A stretch of DNA of 64,000 bases from Caulobacter rhizosphaerae (GCF_010977555.1 NZ_CP048815.1:3216501-3280500); one strand, 5' to 3'. Shown: positions 38,339 through 47,283, counted from the first letter of the stretch. The notes: generated from the sequence alone by a model not told the origin. A program made the numbers and translations.

Positions 38339-38497
38339 ATGACCACCAAGCCGGACGACAAGGTCGAGACCAAGACCGAGGTCGAAGCCCCGCACGTCGC
38401 CAAGGTCGGCGTGATCGACACAGGTCACAACGTCACCAGCTTCAACGAGGAGCCGATCAACGGCCTGCTGGCCGACATCGCCGACGGCGACGCCTGA
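38339..38497 (+). CDS. Small acidic protein of unknown function
   Basis: 52 residues behind a strong ribosome-binding site (GGGAGG, six bases before the ATG) and closed by a hairpin terminator. The sequence is charged and hydrophilic, starting MTTKPDDKVETKTEV and ending in the acidic LLADIADGDA. No signal, membrane segment or family recognised. The combination of good start context and own terminator makes it more likely real than chance. Confidence 0.58.
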   Translation: MTTKPDDKVETKTEVEAPHVAKVGVIDTGHNVTSFNEEPINGLLADIADGDA

Positions 38498-38509
38498 TCG
38501 ACGCCCGAC

Positions 38510-38540
38510 CTGTCGCCCCGCCTCCGGGGCGACAGCGCTT
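38510..38540 (+). terminator. Hairpin terminator after the 52-residue protein gene
   Basis: CTGTCGCCCCG and CGGGGCGACAG form an 11-base stem with a CCTC loop, 12 bases past the stop codon. The following sequence is only moderately T-rich. Confidence 0.7.
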
Positions 38541-38808
38541 CCTCTGAGCCATTTGTTCAAAACCATCGCCGATAGTCGAAAAGCATCACCCTCGATCACC
38601 ATGTAATCAAGGCGTCACCCAGACAACCTTCCTAACGTGCGAGAAAAACTGGCAAAACATTGATCGCTTTCTTGAGATCATAAGCTTGACTACAACTGGA
38701 TTGCGGATCGCGCCATTGCGGCCACGCTCGGCCAATGCTAGCAAAATCGTAACTGAACCTGACGCGACGGCGCGGAAACGGTTTCGGTAGAGAGGCGGCG
38801 AGTTGGAC
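38541..38808. other. AT-richer promoter region of the AraC-type regulator gene
   Basis: The segment is clearly richer in A and T than neighbouring DNA and contains a TTGAC (38686-38690) that could be part of a -35 element, although no good Caulobacter-type -10 (GCTANAWC) is at the right distance. No coding sequence is evident. Confidence 0.35.
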
Positions 38809-39357
38809 ATGACTTCCCCGGACGCGACCCCGACCTCCCCTCTGCCCCGCGACAGGACCCTGGTCCTGGCGCGCCTGGTCGCCGACGCCTCGCGCGCTTT
38901 CGACGAGGATCCCGACACCGCGCGCGACCTGGTGCGTCGCGCGAGTCAGCTCCTGGAGGCTGAAGTCCAACGCCTGGCCCGCGACCAGCAAACCGGCAGG
39001 CTGGCGCCCTGGCAGGTGCGCGCCGCGACCGCCTTCATCGACCAGAACCGCGACCGCAACCTCCAGGTCCGCGATGTGGCCGCGACGGTTCGCCTGAGCC
39101 CCAGCTACTTCTCGCACGCCTTCAAGGAAAGCTTCGGCCAGTCGGCCAAGAGCTACATCATCGAGCGGCGCATCGCCCGGGCCAAGCACCTGATGCTGAC
39201 CACCCGGGACACCCTGGCCCAGATCGCCCTGGCCTGCGGGTTCTCCGACCAGGCCCACTTCTGCCGGACCTTCGGCGCGGGGGTCGGCCAGACGCCCAGC
39301 CGCTGGCGTCGGGAGCACCAGGAACGCCCGAGCGATCCTGCCGCCCTGGCGGCCTGA
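38809..39357 (+). CDS. AraC-family transcriptional regulator
   Basis: 182 residues from the ATG at 38809. The C-terminal two helix-turn-helix units are clear: QVRDVAATVRLSPSYFSHAF with KESFGQSAKSYIIERRIARA, then LAQIALACGFSDQAHFCRTF followed by GQTPSRWRRE. The N-terminal 75 residues are helical and do not form the cupin sensor of classical AraC, so no effector can be proposed; it may act constitutively or by protein contact. The next gene, 76 bases on, is the HtrA-like protein. Confidence 0.9.
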   Translation: MTSPDATPTSPLPRDRTLVLARLVADASRAFDEDPDTARDLVRRASQLLEAEVQRLARDQQTGRLAPWQVRAATAFIDQNRDRNLQVRDVAATVRLSPSYFSHAFKESFGQSAKSYIIERRIARAKHLMLTTRDTLAQIALACGFSDQAHFCRTFGAGVGQTPSRWRREHQERPSDPAALAA

Positions 39358-39433
39358 TCGAAGCCGCGCGGCCGCGCCCTCTTGTTCCCGCGCCCGCCGA
39401 GCCCCAAATTCGAGTCTCCGACAGGAGATCGAC

Positions 39434-40411
39434 TTGCCTTCACCGTTCCAAGGACACGAGGTCGAGGCGCGACTGCGTCCGACCGCCAACGCCTATCCCT
39501 TCGACCTTGATCGTGCGCTGTCCTCGGTGGTCGCCCTGGAGGCCCAGGTCCCGGCGGACGCCTTCACGGCCCGGATCCTCGGGACTGAGCGGCTGGGCAA
39601 TGGCGTGGTGATCAGCGAAAACGGCCTGGTGCTGACCATGGGCTATCTGGTCACCGAGGCCAGCCAGGTCGTGCTGACCCTGAACGACGGCCGGCGGGTG
39701 CAGGCCCACGTGCTGGGTTTCGACAGCCAGACCGGGCTGGGCCTGGTGCAGGCGCTCGAGCCCCTTGGCCTGCCGGCGCTGCGCCTGGGCGCGTCGAAGG
39801 TCCTGGAGCCTGGTAGTCCGGTCGTCATCGCCGGGGCCGGCGGGCGCGCCCACGCTGTCGCGGGCCGGGTGCTCACCCGCATGCCCTTCGCCGGCTATTG
39901 GGAATATCTGCTGGACGAAGCGATCATCACCGAGCCCGCCCATCCGCACTGGAGCGGCGCGGCCCTGGTCGGTCCCGAGGGCGAACTGGTCGGCGTCGGC
40001 TCCCTGAGCCTGGCCGGACAGTCGCGCGACGGCCAGGCCAAGCCGCTGAACCTGTTCGTGCCCGCCGACCTGCTGCCGCCTATCCTGGACGACCTGGCGC
40101 GCGGCAAACCGGCCCATCCGCCCCGCCCCTGGCTGGGCGTGTTCGCGCAGGAAACCGAATCGCATGTCGTGCTGGTCGGCGTGTCGCCGGGGAGCCCGGC
40201 CGCCCGGGCAGAACTTCGGGCCGGCGACCTGATCCTGGCCGTCGCGGGCGATGAGGTCTCCGACCTGGCCGAGTTCTACACCGCGTTGTGGGATCAAGGC
40301 CCGGCCGGCGTCACGGTCCCGCTGCGGATCCAGCGCGAACAGGACGTCTTCGAGGTCGAAATCCGCTCGGTCGACCGCAACGCGCTGCTGAAAAAGCCCC
40401 GGCTGAACTAG
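39434..40411 (+). CDS. HtrA-like protein with PDZ domain and degenerate catalytic triad
   Basis: 325 residues from a TTG that follows AGGAG by six bases. The trypsin-like fold of the Deg/HtrA family is recognisable (GNGVVISENGLVLT, GLPALRLGAS, LVGPEGELVGVG) and a PDZ domain occupies about 230-310 (LVGVSPGSPAARAELRAGD, LILAVAGDEVSDLAEF). Where active enzymes have THxV, this protein has TMGYLV (Tyr71 for His); where they have TDLA it has TGLG (Gly101 for Asp). The Ser position is WSGAAL (Ser174) rather than NSGGPL. It is therefore probably proteolytically inactive and may work as a chaperone or adaptor. No signal peptide is visible. Confidence 0.8.
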   Translation: MPSPFQGHEVEARLRPTANAYPFDLDRALSSVVALEAQVPADAFTARILGTERLGNGVVISENGLVLTMGYLVTEASQVVLTLNDGRRVQAHVLGFDSQTGLGLVQALEPLGLPALRLGASKVLEPGSPVVIAGAGGRAHAVAGRVLTRMPFAGYWEYLLDEAIITEPAHPHWSGAALVGPEGELVGVGSLSLAGQSRDGQAKPLNLFVPADLLPPILDDLARGKPAHPPRPWLGVFAQETESHVVLVGVSPGSPAARAELRAGDLILAVAGDEVSDLAEFYTALWDQGPAGVTVPLRIQREQDVFEVEIRSVDRNALLKKPRLN

Positions 40412-40708
40412 TTTGAGCCGGGATACCGGCCGTCCTTGATCGGCCACCCTACGTTGAAGCTCAAGAAGCCCCTCGGCGCCGTCGCAGGAATAGGCGGCGC
40501 TGACGGTCGCGCCTGGCCCGCATCGGCGGCCTACTCAAGATTGTTGGCGCTTGTGGCTTGTACGACAATTCCAGCCAGTTTAATAAAACAAGTTAATTAA
40601 AGTGTATCCCCGACGCTGGGGGCGGCGACAAGCCGCCGCTCTCGGCGGACAGGGCAAAAAACACGAGCAGGCACAGCCAAAGGCGTGCTGACATTGGGAG
40701 AGGAAAAA
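40412..40708. other. Promoter and leader region of the large TonB-dependent receptor
   Basis: The middle (about 40545-40605) is AT-rich and contains TTAATTAA (40593-40600), unusual for this genome; a short hairpin GGCGGC-GACAA-GCCGCC lies at 40621-40637. The leader before the GTG start is about 100 bases. This layout suits a regulated promoter, but I recognise no specific operator. Confidence 0.4.
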
Positions 40709-43700
40709 GTGAATAAGAAGAAGATGTTGCTGGTCTCGACCGCGACGCTGGCCTGGGCGTCCAGCCTGTTTGTCGCGACGGCTCACGCCCAGACCACCGG
40801 AGGCGAAGGCAAGGAATCGGCCGACCAGATTTCCGAGGTCGTCGTCGTCGGCCAGCGCAAGGCCATCCAGTCGGCCCAGGACCTGAAGAAGAACTCCGAA
40901 CAGATCGTCGACTCGATCACCGCGGTCGACATCGGCGGCCTGCCGGACCGGTCGGTCACCGAGGCCCTGCAGCGCGTTGCGGGCGTCACCATCGGCCGGA
41001 CCACGCAACCCCGGGACGTCGACCGCCTGAACGCCGAAGGGTCGGGCATCCAGATCCGCGGCCTGACCTGGGTCCGCTCCGAACTCAACGGCCGGGACAT
41101 CTTCTCGGCGCGCGGCGGCCGGGCCATCTCCTGGGAAGACGTGACGCCCGAGCTGTTCGCTGGCGTCGACGTCTACAAGAACCCGTCGGCCGACATCGTC
41201 GAAGGCGGCCTGGGCGGCACGGTGAACCTGCGCACGCGCATGCCGTTCGATCAGAAGGGCCGCCAGCTGGCCTTCTCGGCCGATTACACGCGCGGCGATC
41301 TGCGCAAGGAAGGCTCACCGTCGGGCAGCGTCCTCTACAGCAACCGTTTCGATACGCCCGATGGCGGCGAGTTCGGCGTGCTGCTGAGCCTGTCCAACTC
41401 CAAGCTGAAGACCGCGGTGAACACCGTCGCCGTCGATCCGTACAACGCCCACGGCATCGGAGTTCAGTCGTCCTATGACGGGGGCGCCACGCTGAACTTC
41501 AACGGCGACAATTCGATCGCCGGCCAGCCGCTGAGCCGAGTGTTCGTTCCGGTCGGCATCCAGTATCGCAACAACGACCAGGACCGGGACCGCAAGGGCT
41601 ACTACGCGGCGTTCCAGTACCGCCCCAACGACAATCTCGAGGTCTACACCACCTTCTTCCGCACCGAAGCCAAGCAGACCTTCATGGACCGCTTCGCCCA
41701 GACCTCGGCCTGCTGCTCGGCGACCAACAACCAGTCGTTCGTGGTGGGTCCGGCGGCCGGTACGTCGTTCACCTTCGACGAGGACGGCAACTTCGTGAAG
41801 GGTCAGCTGGTCGACGGCGGCGGCGGGGGCAATGGCGTGGCCAACACGTTCCTGCTGAACCTGGGCACGCGCTACGGCCAGGTGAAGGACAACACCAACG
41901 ACATCTCGGCCGGCTTCAACTGGACCAACGATCGCTGGGCGATCTCCGGCGACCTTCAATACGTCTATTCGCACCGCGAAAGCACCGACATGACGGTCTA
42001 CAACACCGTCACCCTGGCGGGCGGCTTCGGTCTGGACCTGACCGACGACCTGCCGAAGATCAGCATGGCCAACGTCACGGCCACGCCTTCGGCGTTCAAC
42101 CTCTACGCCGCGATGGACCACATCGACGACAACGACGCCCGGGAATATGCGGGCAAGTTCGACGTCACCTACTCCTTCGACGACGACAAGCTGATCAAGG
42201 ACATCAAGGTGGGCGTTCGGGCGACATCGCGCGACGCCACCTCGCGCGACACGGCCTACAACTGGAACCTGATCTCGGCGCCGTGGGCCACGCGCGTGAC
42301 CGCCACCGCCGACAAGTACACCCAGCACCAGGAAGTCGTGGACTTCGACAACTTCTTCAAGGGCGACCTCTCGGTCCCGGGCTTGATCCTGCCGACGTTC
42401 GATCTGGCGCGCAGCCCGACAGCGCTGTCTACCTACCTGAACCAGGTCGTCTGGAACGGCCCGATCCCTGGCGGCGGACCGGCCTACAACGATGGCGAAT
42501 ACGGCTACTATCCGCCGGGCGGGCCGAACGGCACGATCCCGTCGTGGTCGCCGGCTGGCGGAACCTACAGCCCGTTCACCCAAGGCACCCTGATGAGCTA
42601 CATGCCCATCTGGGCCGCGCCCACGGGCAGCATCAGCTACTGGCAACCACTGGGCGACGTGCACACCAGCTTCACCAACTCCGGCGGCCGCGGCGTCAAT
42701 CGCCAGTGGGAAGACACCGCCGCGGTGTACGGCAAGGTCCGCTTCGGCAGCGACCTGCCCTGGGCGTGGGGCGACGAGGGCATGAGCTGGGACGGCAACT
42801 TCGGCCTGCGGGTCGTCAGGTCCAAGACGGACGCCCAAGGGTTCGGCACGATCAACCTGATCGACCAGAGCCAGGTGCGGTTCGCCTCGCCGACCGCCGC
42901 GACGAAGATCACCTACGCCGACGGCCGGGCGTTCAATACCACCGGCGGCACCGACTACACCGACGTGCTGCCCAGCCTGAACCTGCGCCTGAAGCTCCGA
43001 AACGACGTGTTCGTGCGCTTCGCGGCGTCGAAGAACATCGTCCGGCCGGACTTCAACCAGCTGGATCCCTCGATGTCGGTGTCGGGCACGCTGCAGTCGC
43101 GCCCCGCCACCGTCTCTGACGGCATCCTGAACCAGCAGACCGGCCAGCCCTACACCCAGGCCGAGCTGGACACCGCGGCGGCCGGCGGTTCGGCGGTCCA
43201 GTACCATACCGACGTCGCCTTCGGCTTCTACGCGGGCAATCCCGACCTCAAGCCGATGCGGGCCAACTCGTTCGACTTGTCGGCGGAGTGGTATTTCCGC
43301 GGCGGCATGCTGGCGACGGGCGTGTTCAAGAAGGACGTTTACGACTACATCCAGTCCACGCCGACCTTGCTGAATATCGCCACCTCCAATGGCAAGACCG
43401 TGCAGGCCGTCGGCACCGTGCCCCAGAACATGGGCCATGGCGAAATCTACGGCATGGAGTTCCAGTACCAGCAGTATTACGACTTCCTGCCCGGCGCCTT
43501 CGGCGGCCTGGGCACGGAATTCAACGCGACCATCCTGGACAGCAAGGGGACGCAGAACGTCTCCAGCAGCACCACGGACGCCTCGCAGATCAACGCCGCC
43601 AAGCTGGACCTGCCGCTGGAGCAGCTGTCGCGCTACACGTACAATGCGACGCTGCTGTACAGCAAATACGGCATCGACGCCCGCCTGGCCTACAACTGGC

Positions 43701-43984
43701 GCTCGCGTTACCTGATGAGCGCCTCGGCTTCCAACCTGATGGTGCCGGTCTATTCCAAGTCGTACGGCCAGCTGGACGGTTCGGTGATGTACTCGGTCAC
43801 CCCGCAGGTGAAGGTCGGCATCCAGGCGGTCAACCTGCTCAACTCCAAGATCGAACTGGAGATGGACCAGCGGGACTCCTGGTATCTCGGCACCCAGGGC
43901 AACTTCTCCAAGTCCCTGGTCCAGACCCACAGCTGGACCGTCAGCGACCGCCGCGTTTCCTTCATCGTCCGCGGGACCTTCTAG
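40709..43984 (+). CDS. TonB-dependent receptor, large Caulobacter type
   Basis: 1091 residues from a GTG preceded by GAGAGGAAAAA. Signal peptide to about residue 30 (FVATAHAQ), a TonB box-like SEVVVVGQRKA, plug domain with PDRSVTEALQRVAGVTI, IQIRGLTWVRSELNG and EGGLGGTVNLRT, then the 22-strand barrel ending in the aromatic FIVRGTF. It imports a bulky substrate across the outer membrane using TonB energy. The size and the plug style match receptors of Caulobacterales glycan-utilisation loci, and the downstream halogenase-like and alpha-galactosidase genes support a galactose-containing substrate, by inference. Confidence 0.93.
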   Translation: MNKKKMLLVSTATLAWASSLFVATAHAQTTGGEGKESADQISEVVVVGQRKAIQSAQDLKKNSEQIVDSITAVDIGGLPDRSVTEALQRVAGVTIGRTTQPRDVDRLNAEGSGIQIRGLTWVRSELNGRDIFSARGGRAISWEDVTPELFAGVDVYKNPSADIVEGGLGGTVNLRTRMPFDQKGRQLAFSADYTRGDLRKEGSPSGSVLYSNRFDTPDGGEFGVLLSLSNSKLKTAVNTVAVDPYNAHGIGVQSSYDGGATLNFNGDNSIAGQPLSRVFVPVGIQYRNNDQDRDRKGYYAAFQYRPNDNLEVYTTFFRTEAKQTFMDRFAQTSACCSATNNQSFVVGPAAGTSFTFDEDGNFVKGQLVDGGGGGNGVANTFLLNLGTRYGQVKDNTNDISAGFNWTNDRWAISGDLQYVYSHRESTDMTVYNTVTLAGGFGLDLTDDLPKISMANVTATPSAFNLYAAMDHIDDNDAREYAGKFDVTYSFDDDKLIKDIKVGVRATSRDATSRDTAYNWNLISAPWATRVTATADKYTQHQEVVDFDNFFKGDLSVPGLILPTFDLARSPTALSTYLNQVVWNGPIPGGGPAYNDGEYGYYPPGGPNGTIPSWSPAGGTYSPFTQGTLMSYMPIWAAPTGSISYWQPLGDVHTSFTNSGGRGVNRQWEDTAAVYGKVRFGSDLPWAWGDEGMSWDGNFGLRVVRSKTDAQGFGTINLIDQSQVRFASPTAATKITYADGRAFNTTGGTDYTDVLPSLNLRLKLRNDVFVRFAASKNIVRPDFNQLDPSMSVSGTLQSRPATVSDGILNQQTGQPYTQAELDTAAAGGSAVQYHTDVAFGFYAGNPDLKPMRANSFDLSAEWYFRGGMLATGVFKKDVYDYIQSTPTLLNIATSNGKTVQAVGTVPQNMGHGEIYGMEFQYQQYYDFLPGAFGGLGTEFNATILDSKGTQNVSSSTTDASQINAAKLDLPLEQLSRYTYNATLLYSKYGIDARLAYNWRSRYLMSASASNLMVPVYSKSYGQLDGSVMYSVTPQVKVGIQAVNLLNSKIELEMDQRDSWYLGTQGNFSKSLVQTHSWTVSDRRVSFIVRGTF

Positions 43985-44009
43985 GTCCAAGCTGATCTCT
44001 TGATCACGA

Positions 44010-44034
44010 CCCCGCCGGCTCCACGCCGGCGGGG
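44010..44034 (+). other. Intercistronic hairpin after the TonB receptor gene
   Basis: CCCCGCCGGC-TCCAC-GCCGGCGGGG, a perfect ten-base stem 25 bases after the receptor stop and about 30 bases before the next start. No T-tract follows, so it is more likely an mRNA-stabilising or partial-attenuation element than a full terminator. Confidence 0.6.
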
Positions 44035-44062
44035 CTCGATTGCAAAGCAACGAGAAGGCGGC

Positions 44063-45616
44063 ATGGAAAACCCAGGAAAGATCTCACATCTGGTGATCGT
44101 CGGCGGCGGCACGGCCGGATGGATGTCGGCCGCCTTCTTCTCCAAGGTCTTCACGCCCCGCCAGATGCGGATCACCCTGGTGGAGTCCGCCGAGATCGGT
44201 ACGGTGGGCGTCGGCGAGGCGACCATCCCGCCGATCACCTTCTTCAACCAGGTGGTGGGCCTGGACGAAGGCCGGATGCTGGCGGCCACCGAGGGCTCGT
44301 TCAAGCTGGGGATCGAGTTCGTCGGCTGGGGCGATCCGGCCGGACGGTACATGCATCCGTTCGGCAACTACGGCACGCCGATGGACGGCGTGTCGTTCCA
44401 CGCCTATTGGCTGCGGGCGCGCCAGCGGGGCTACAAGGCCGAGCTTTTCGAGTTCTCGCTCAGCGACCTGGCGGCCAAGGCCGGACGGTTCGACTGGCGC
44501 GCGGAGGATCCCCGCGATCCGCGCGCGGCCATGGCCCACGCCTATCATTTCGACGCCTCGCTCTACGCCAAGCTCCTGCGCGAGGTGGCCGAGGGGCGCG
44601 GCGTACAACGGCTGGAGCGGACCATCCGGGGCGTGAACCTCGATCCCCTGGACGGCACGATCGCCTCCCTCGCGCTGGACGACGGCGAGATCCTGGCGGG
44701 CGACTTCTTCATCGACTGCTCGGGCTTCCGGAGCCTGCTGATCGGCGAGGCGCTGAAGGTCGGCTACGACGACTGGTCGCAGTTCCTGCCGGCCGATCGC
44801 GCCGTAGCCGTGCCGTCGGCGCGCTACGAGGATCCCATTCCCTATACCCGCGCCATCGCCGACAAGGCCGGCTGGCGTTGGCGCATCCCGCTGCAGCACC
44901 GCACCGGCAACGGCTATGTCTATGTCAGCGACCACATCGGCGACGATGAGGCCGCCGACGTCCTGCTGGCCAGCCTGGCGCGCGAGCATCCCGAAAACAA
45001 GGCCCTGGCCGACCCGCGCTTCCTGCGGTTCGCCACGGGCCGGCGCACCCGGTCCCGCGTCAAGAACTGCGCGGCCATCGGCCTGTCCAGCGGGTTCCTG
45101 GAGCCGCTGGAATCGACGTCCATCCACCTGATCCAGCATGGCCTGATCAAGCTGGCCGGCAGCTTCCCGCGCGCCAAGGACGATCCAGCCGCCGCGGGGA
45201 TCTACAACCGGATCCTGGGCGACGAGATGGAGCAGATCCGGGATTTCCTGATCTATCACTACCACGCCAACCGTCGGGTCGGCGAACCGCTTTGGGACCG
45301 CCTGCGCCATATGGCCGTACCCGACTCGCTGCACGAAAAGATGGAGCTGTTCCGCACCCGCGGCGCGACGATCTTTCCCAACCAGACCATCTTCCAGGAG
45401 CCGAACTGGCTGGCGATCATGATGGGACAGGCGGGGGAGCCGGAGGGCTACGACCCGCTGGCCGACCTGATGGACGAGCGCCTGCTGGCCGAGCGCCTGC
45501 ATCATATGCGGGTCGCCTGCCGGCAGGCCGCCGACCGCATGCCGACCCACGCCAGCGTGCTCGCGCGCTTCCCCGCCGACAGCCAGAAAAGAAGAGCTGA
45601 TGCCCCGGTCGCCTGA
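44063..45616 (+). CDS. Flavin-dependent tryptophan halogenase-like protein
   Basis: 517 residues from the ATG at 44063 (GAGAAGG upstream). All core marks of flavin halogenases are present: GGGTAGWM (residues 14-21), GVGEATIPP, catalytic-type Lys81 in SFKLGIEFVGW, the WxWxIP motif as WRWRIP (271-276) and Glu350 in EPLESTS. In characterised enzymes FADH2-derived HOCl is held by the Lys and used on tryptophan. Close relatives sit next to TonB receptors across Caulobacterales, where the true substrate is unknown. It lies between the receptor and the alpha-galactosidase, whose ATG overlaps its 3' end by 17 bases, so it belongs to the same operon. Confidence 0.88.
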   Translation: MENPGKISHLVIVGGGTAGWMSAAFFSKVFTPRQMRITLVESAEIGTVGVGEATIPPITFFNQVVGLDEGRMLAATEGSFKLGIEFVGWGDPAGRYMHPFGNYGTPMDGVSFHAYWLRARQRGYKAELFEFSLSDLAAKAGRFDWRAEDPRDPRAAMAHAYHFDASLYAKLLREVAEGRGVQRLERTIRGVNLDPLDGTIASLALDDGEILAGDFFIDCSGFRSLLIGEALKVGYDDWSQFLPADRAVAVPSARYEDPIPYTRAIADKAGWRWRIPLQHRTGNGYVYVSDHIGDDEAADVLLASLAREHPENKALADPRFLRFATGRRTRSRVKNCAAIGLSSGFLEPLESTSIHLIQHGLIKLAGSFPRAKDDPAAAGIYNRILGDEMEQIRDFLIYHYHANRRVGEPLWDRLRHMAVPDSLHEKMELFRTRGATIFPNQTIFQEPNWLAIMMGQAGEPEGYDPLADLMDERLLAERLHHMRVACRQAADRMPTHASVLARFPADSQKRRADAPVA

Positions 45617-46805
45617 ACGCCATATCGCCCTGCTGGCCGCCGTCGTCCTGGCCCTGGCTTCGCCGACCCTGGCCTCGGCCGCCGACAAGGACCCGCCCCG
45701 GGTCGCCAACGGCCTGGCCAAGACGCCGCCGATGGGCTGGAACAGCTGGAACAAATTCGCCTGCAACATCGATGAGCAGACCGTCCGCCGCATGGCCGAC
45801 GCCATGGCCGGCAACGGCATGAAGGCGGCCGGCTACCAATACGTGGTGATCGACGACTGCTGGCATGGTCCGCGCGACGCCGGCGGCTTCATCACCTACG
45901 ACGCTAAGCGCTTTCCCAGCGGCATCAAGGCGCTGTCCGATTATGTGCACGCCAAGGGCTTGAAGTTCGGCATCTATTCGGACGCCGGGCGGCTGACCTG
46001 CGGCGGCCGCCCCGGCAGCCAGGGACACGAGTTCCAGGACGCCAAGACCTATGCCGACTGGGGCGTGGACTATCTGAAGTACGACTGGTGCTCGACCGGC
46101 ACGCGCAACGCCGAGGAAGCCTACACCCTGATGGCCGACGCCTTGCGCTAGACCGGCCGCGACATTGTCTTTTCGATGTGCGAGTGGGGCACGGCCAAGC
46201 CCTGGCTGTGGGCCGACAAGGTCGGCAACCTGTGGCGCACCACCGGCGACATCACCGACAAGTGGGACGGCAAGCACGACTACGCCCTCGGCGTTCTGCC
46301 CATTCTCGACCTCAACGAACCGCTCCATCCGTTCGCCGGCCCCGGCCACTGGAACGATCCGGACATGCTGGAGGTCGGCAACGGCGGCCTGACCGACACC
46401 GAGTACCGCTCGCACTTCAGCCTCTGGGCGCTGATGGCCGCCCCGCTGATCGCCGGCAACGACATCGCCAACATGGACGAGGCCACCCGCGCCATCCTGC
46501 TGAACACCGACGTGATCGCCGTGAACCAGGATCCGCTGGGCGTGCAGGGCCGCCGCGTCCGCGACGACGGGGACCTGGAGGTCTGGTCCAAGCCGCTGGC
46601 GGACGGAAGCCGGGCGGTGATCCTGTTCAACCGCGGCGCGGCGACCCAGACCATCGCCGTGGACTGGACCGAGCTGGGCTACCCGGCCAGCCTCCAGGCC
46701 CAGGTCCGCGACCTGTGGTCCAAGAAGACACTGGGCAAGATGAAGGGGCGGTTCGCCGCGCCGGTCGCCTCGCACGGCGTGGTGATGATCAGGGTCAGCC
46801 CCTAG
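45600..46805 (+). pseudogene. GH27 alpha-galactosidase interrupted by an in-frame TAG
   Basis: One continuous frame of 401 residues is broken only by TAG at 46149-46151 (codon 184). Before it: signal peptide, TPPMGWNSWNKF, VIDDCWHG, FGIYSDAG and YLKYDWC with the nucleophile Asp162. After it, in the same frame and with no loss: CEWGTAKPWLWAD, GHWNDPDMLEVG with the acid/base Asp, APLIAGNDIANM and a C-terminal beta domain. Both catalytic residues are intact but on opposite sides of the stop. A single C-to-T change from CAG would explain it. Translation would give a truncated 183-residue product; ATG 46176 has no ribosome-binding site. A sequencing error is possible. Confidence 0.85.
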
Positions 46806-46840
46806 TAGCCTTGCCCGACCGCTTGGGATAAAGCCCGGAC

Positions 46841-47260
46841 GTGACCCGCTCGCCAAGCCTTGGCCGGACCTGGACACGCGGCGTCTTCCTGGCGCTCGCG
46901 ATCCTGGCGCTCGCCCTGAAGGTCATGGTCCCGGCGGGCTTCATGACCCAAGCCGAGCCGAGGAACGGCCTGCCGTTTGCGCTGGTGCTCTGCACCGGCC
47001 AAGGCCCACTGGTCGTCCAACCAGGCGACGCCCTGGACCCTCACGACAAGTCGCCCGCCGACAAGCCGGGCCACGACGCCCCCTGCCCGTTCGCCAGCCA
47101 TGGCGCGACGGCGCCGCCGCCCAGCACGCTGGCGGTGGCCAAGGTCGAGTTCGTCGCCTATCGGCCCATGGCCCTGGCGCGCGCCGTGGACCCCGTTCCG
47201 GGCCGCGGCCTGGCCGCGCCGCCCTTGCCGGCCCGAGGTCCGCCCAGCCTGCTGATCTAG
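46841..47260 (+). CDS. DUF2946-type protein at the head of the copper cluster
   Basis: 139 residues from a GTG. One N-terminal transmembrane segment (FLALAILALALKVMVPAGFM) is followed by a periplasmic domain with Cys51 and a His/Asp/Cys-containing stretch (HDKSPADKPGHDAPCPFASH), matching the DUF2946 pattern of small proteins linked to metal-uptake receptors. The Cys and His residues could bind copper. It precedes the TonB receptor by about 140 bases and a hairpin (47264-47283). Confidence 0.68.
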   Translation: MTRSPSLGRTWTRGVFLALAILALALKVMVPAGFMTQAEPRNGLPFALVLCTGQGPLVVQPGDALDPHDKSPADKPGHDAPCPFASHGATAPPPSTLAVAKVEFVAYRPMALARAVDPVPGRGLAAPPLPARGPPSLLI

Positions 47261-47263
47261 CGC

Positions 47264-47283
47264 CCGGCCGCTGCGGCGGCCGG
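47264..47283 (+). other. GC-rich hairpin in the copper cluster leader
   Basis: CCGGCCGC-TGCG-GCGGCCGG, an eight-base perfect stem right after the DUF2946 gene. No T-tract. It may modulate mRNA processing between the small gene and the receptor gene. Confidence 0.4.

Noticed and set aside
40580..40600. CtrA-type site (TTAA-N7-TTAA) before the TonB receptor
   Set aside because: The TTAA units are nine bases apart (or directly adjacent as TTAATTAA), not seven as required.
41315..44050. 911-residue frame antisense to the large TonB receptor
   Set aside because: It is the mirror of a GC-rich coding strand, with Arg/Gly/Val-rich composition and no domain.
43985..44062. Full transcription terminator between the TonB receptor and the halogenase-like gene
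   Set aside because: The hairpin is strong but no T-tract follows, and the short gap suggests cotranscription.
46149..46151. UAG read as an amino acid (pyrrolysine or recoding)
   Set aside because: No PylT/PylS-like genes or recoding structure were seen, and relatives have an ordinary residue at this place; a point mutation or error is simpler.
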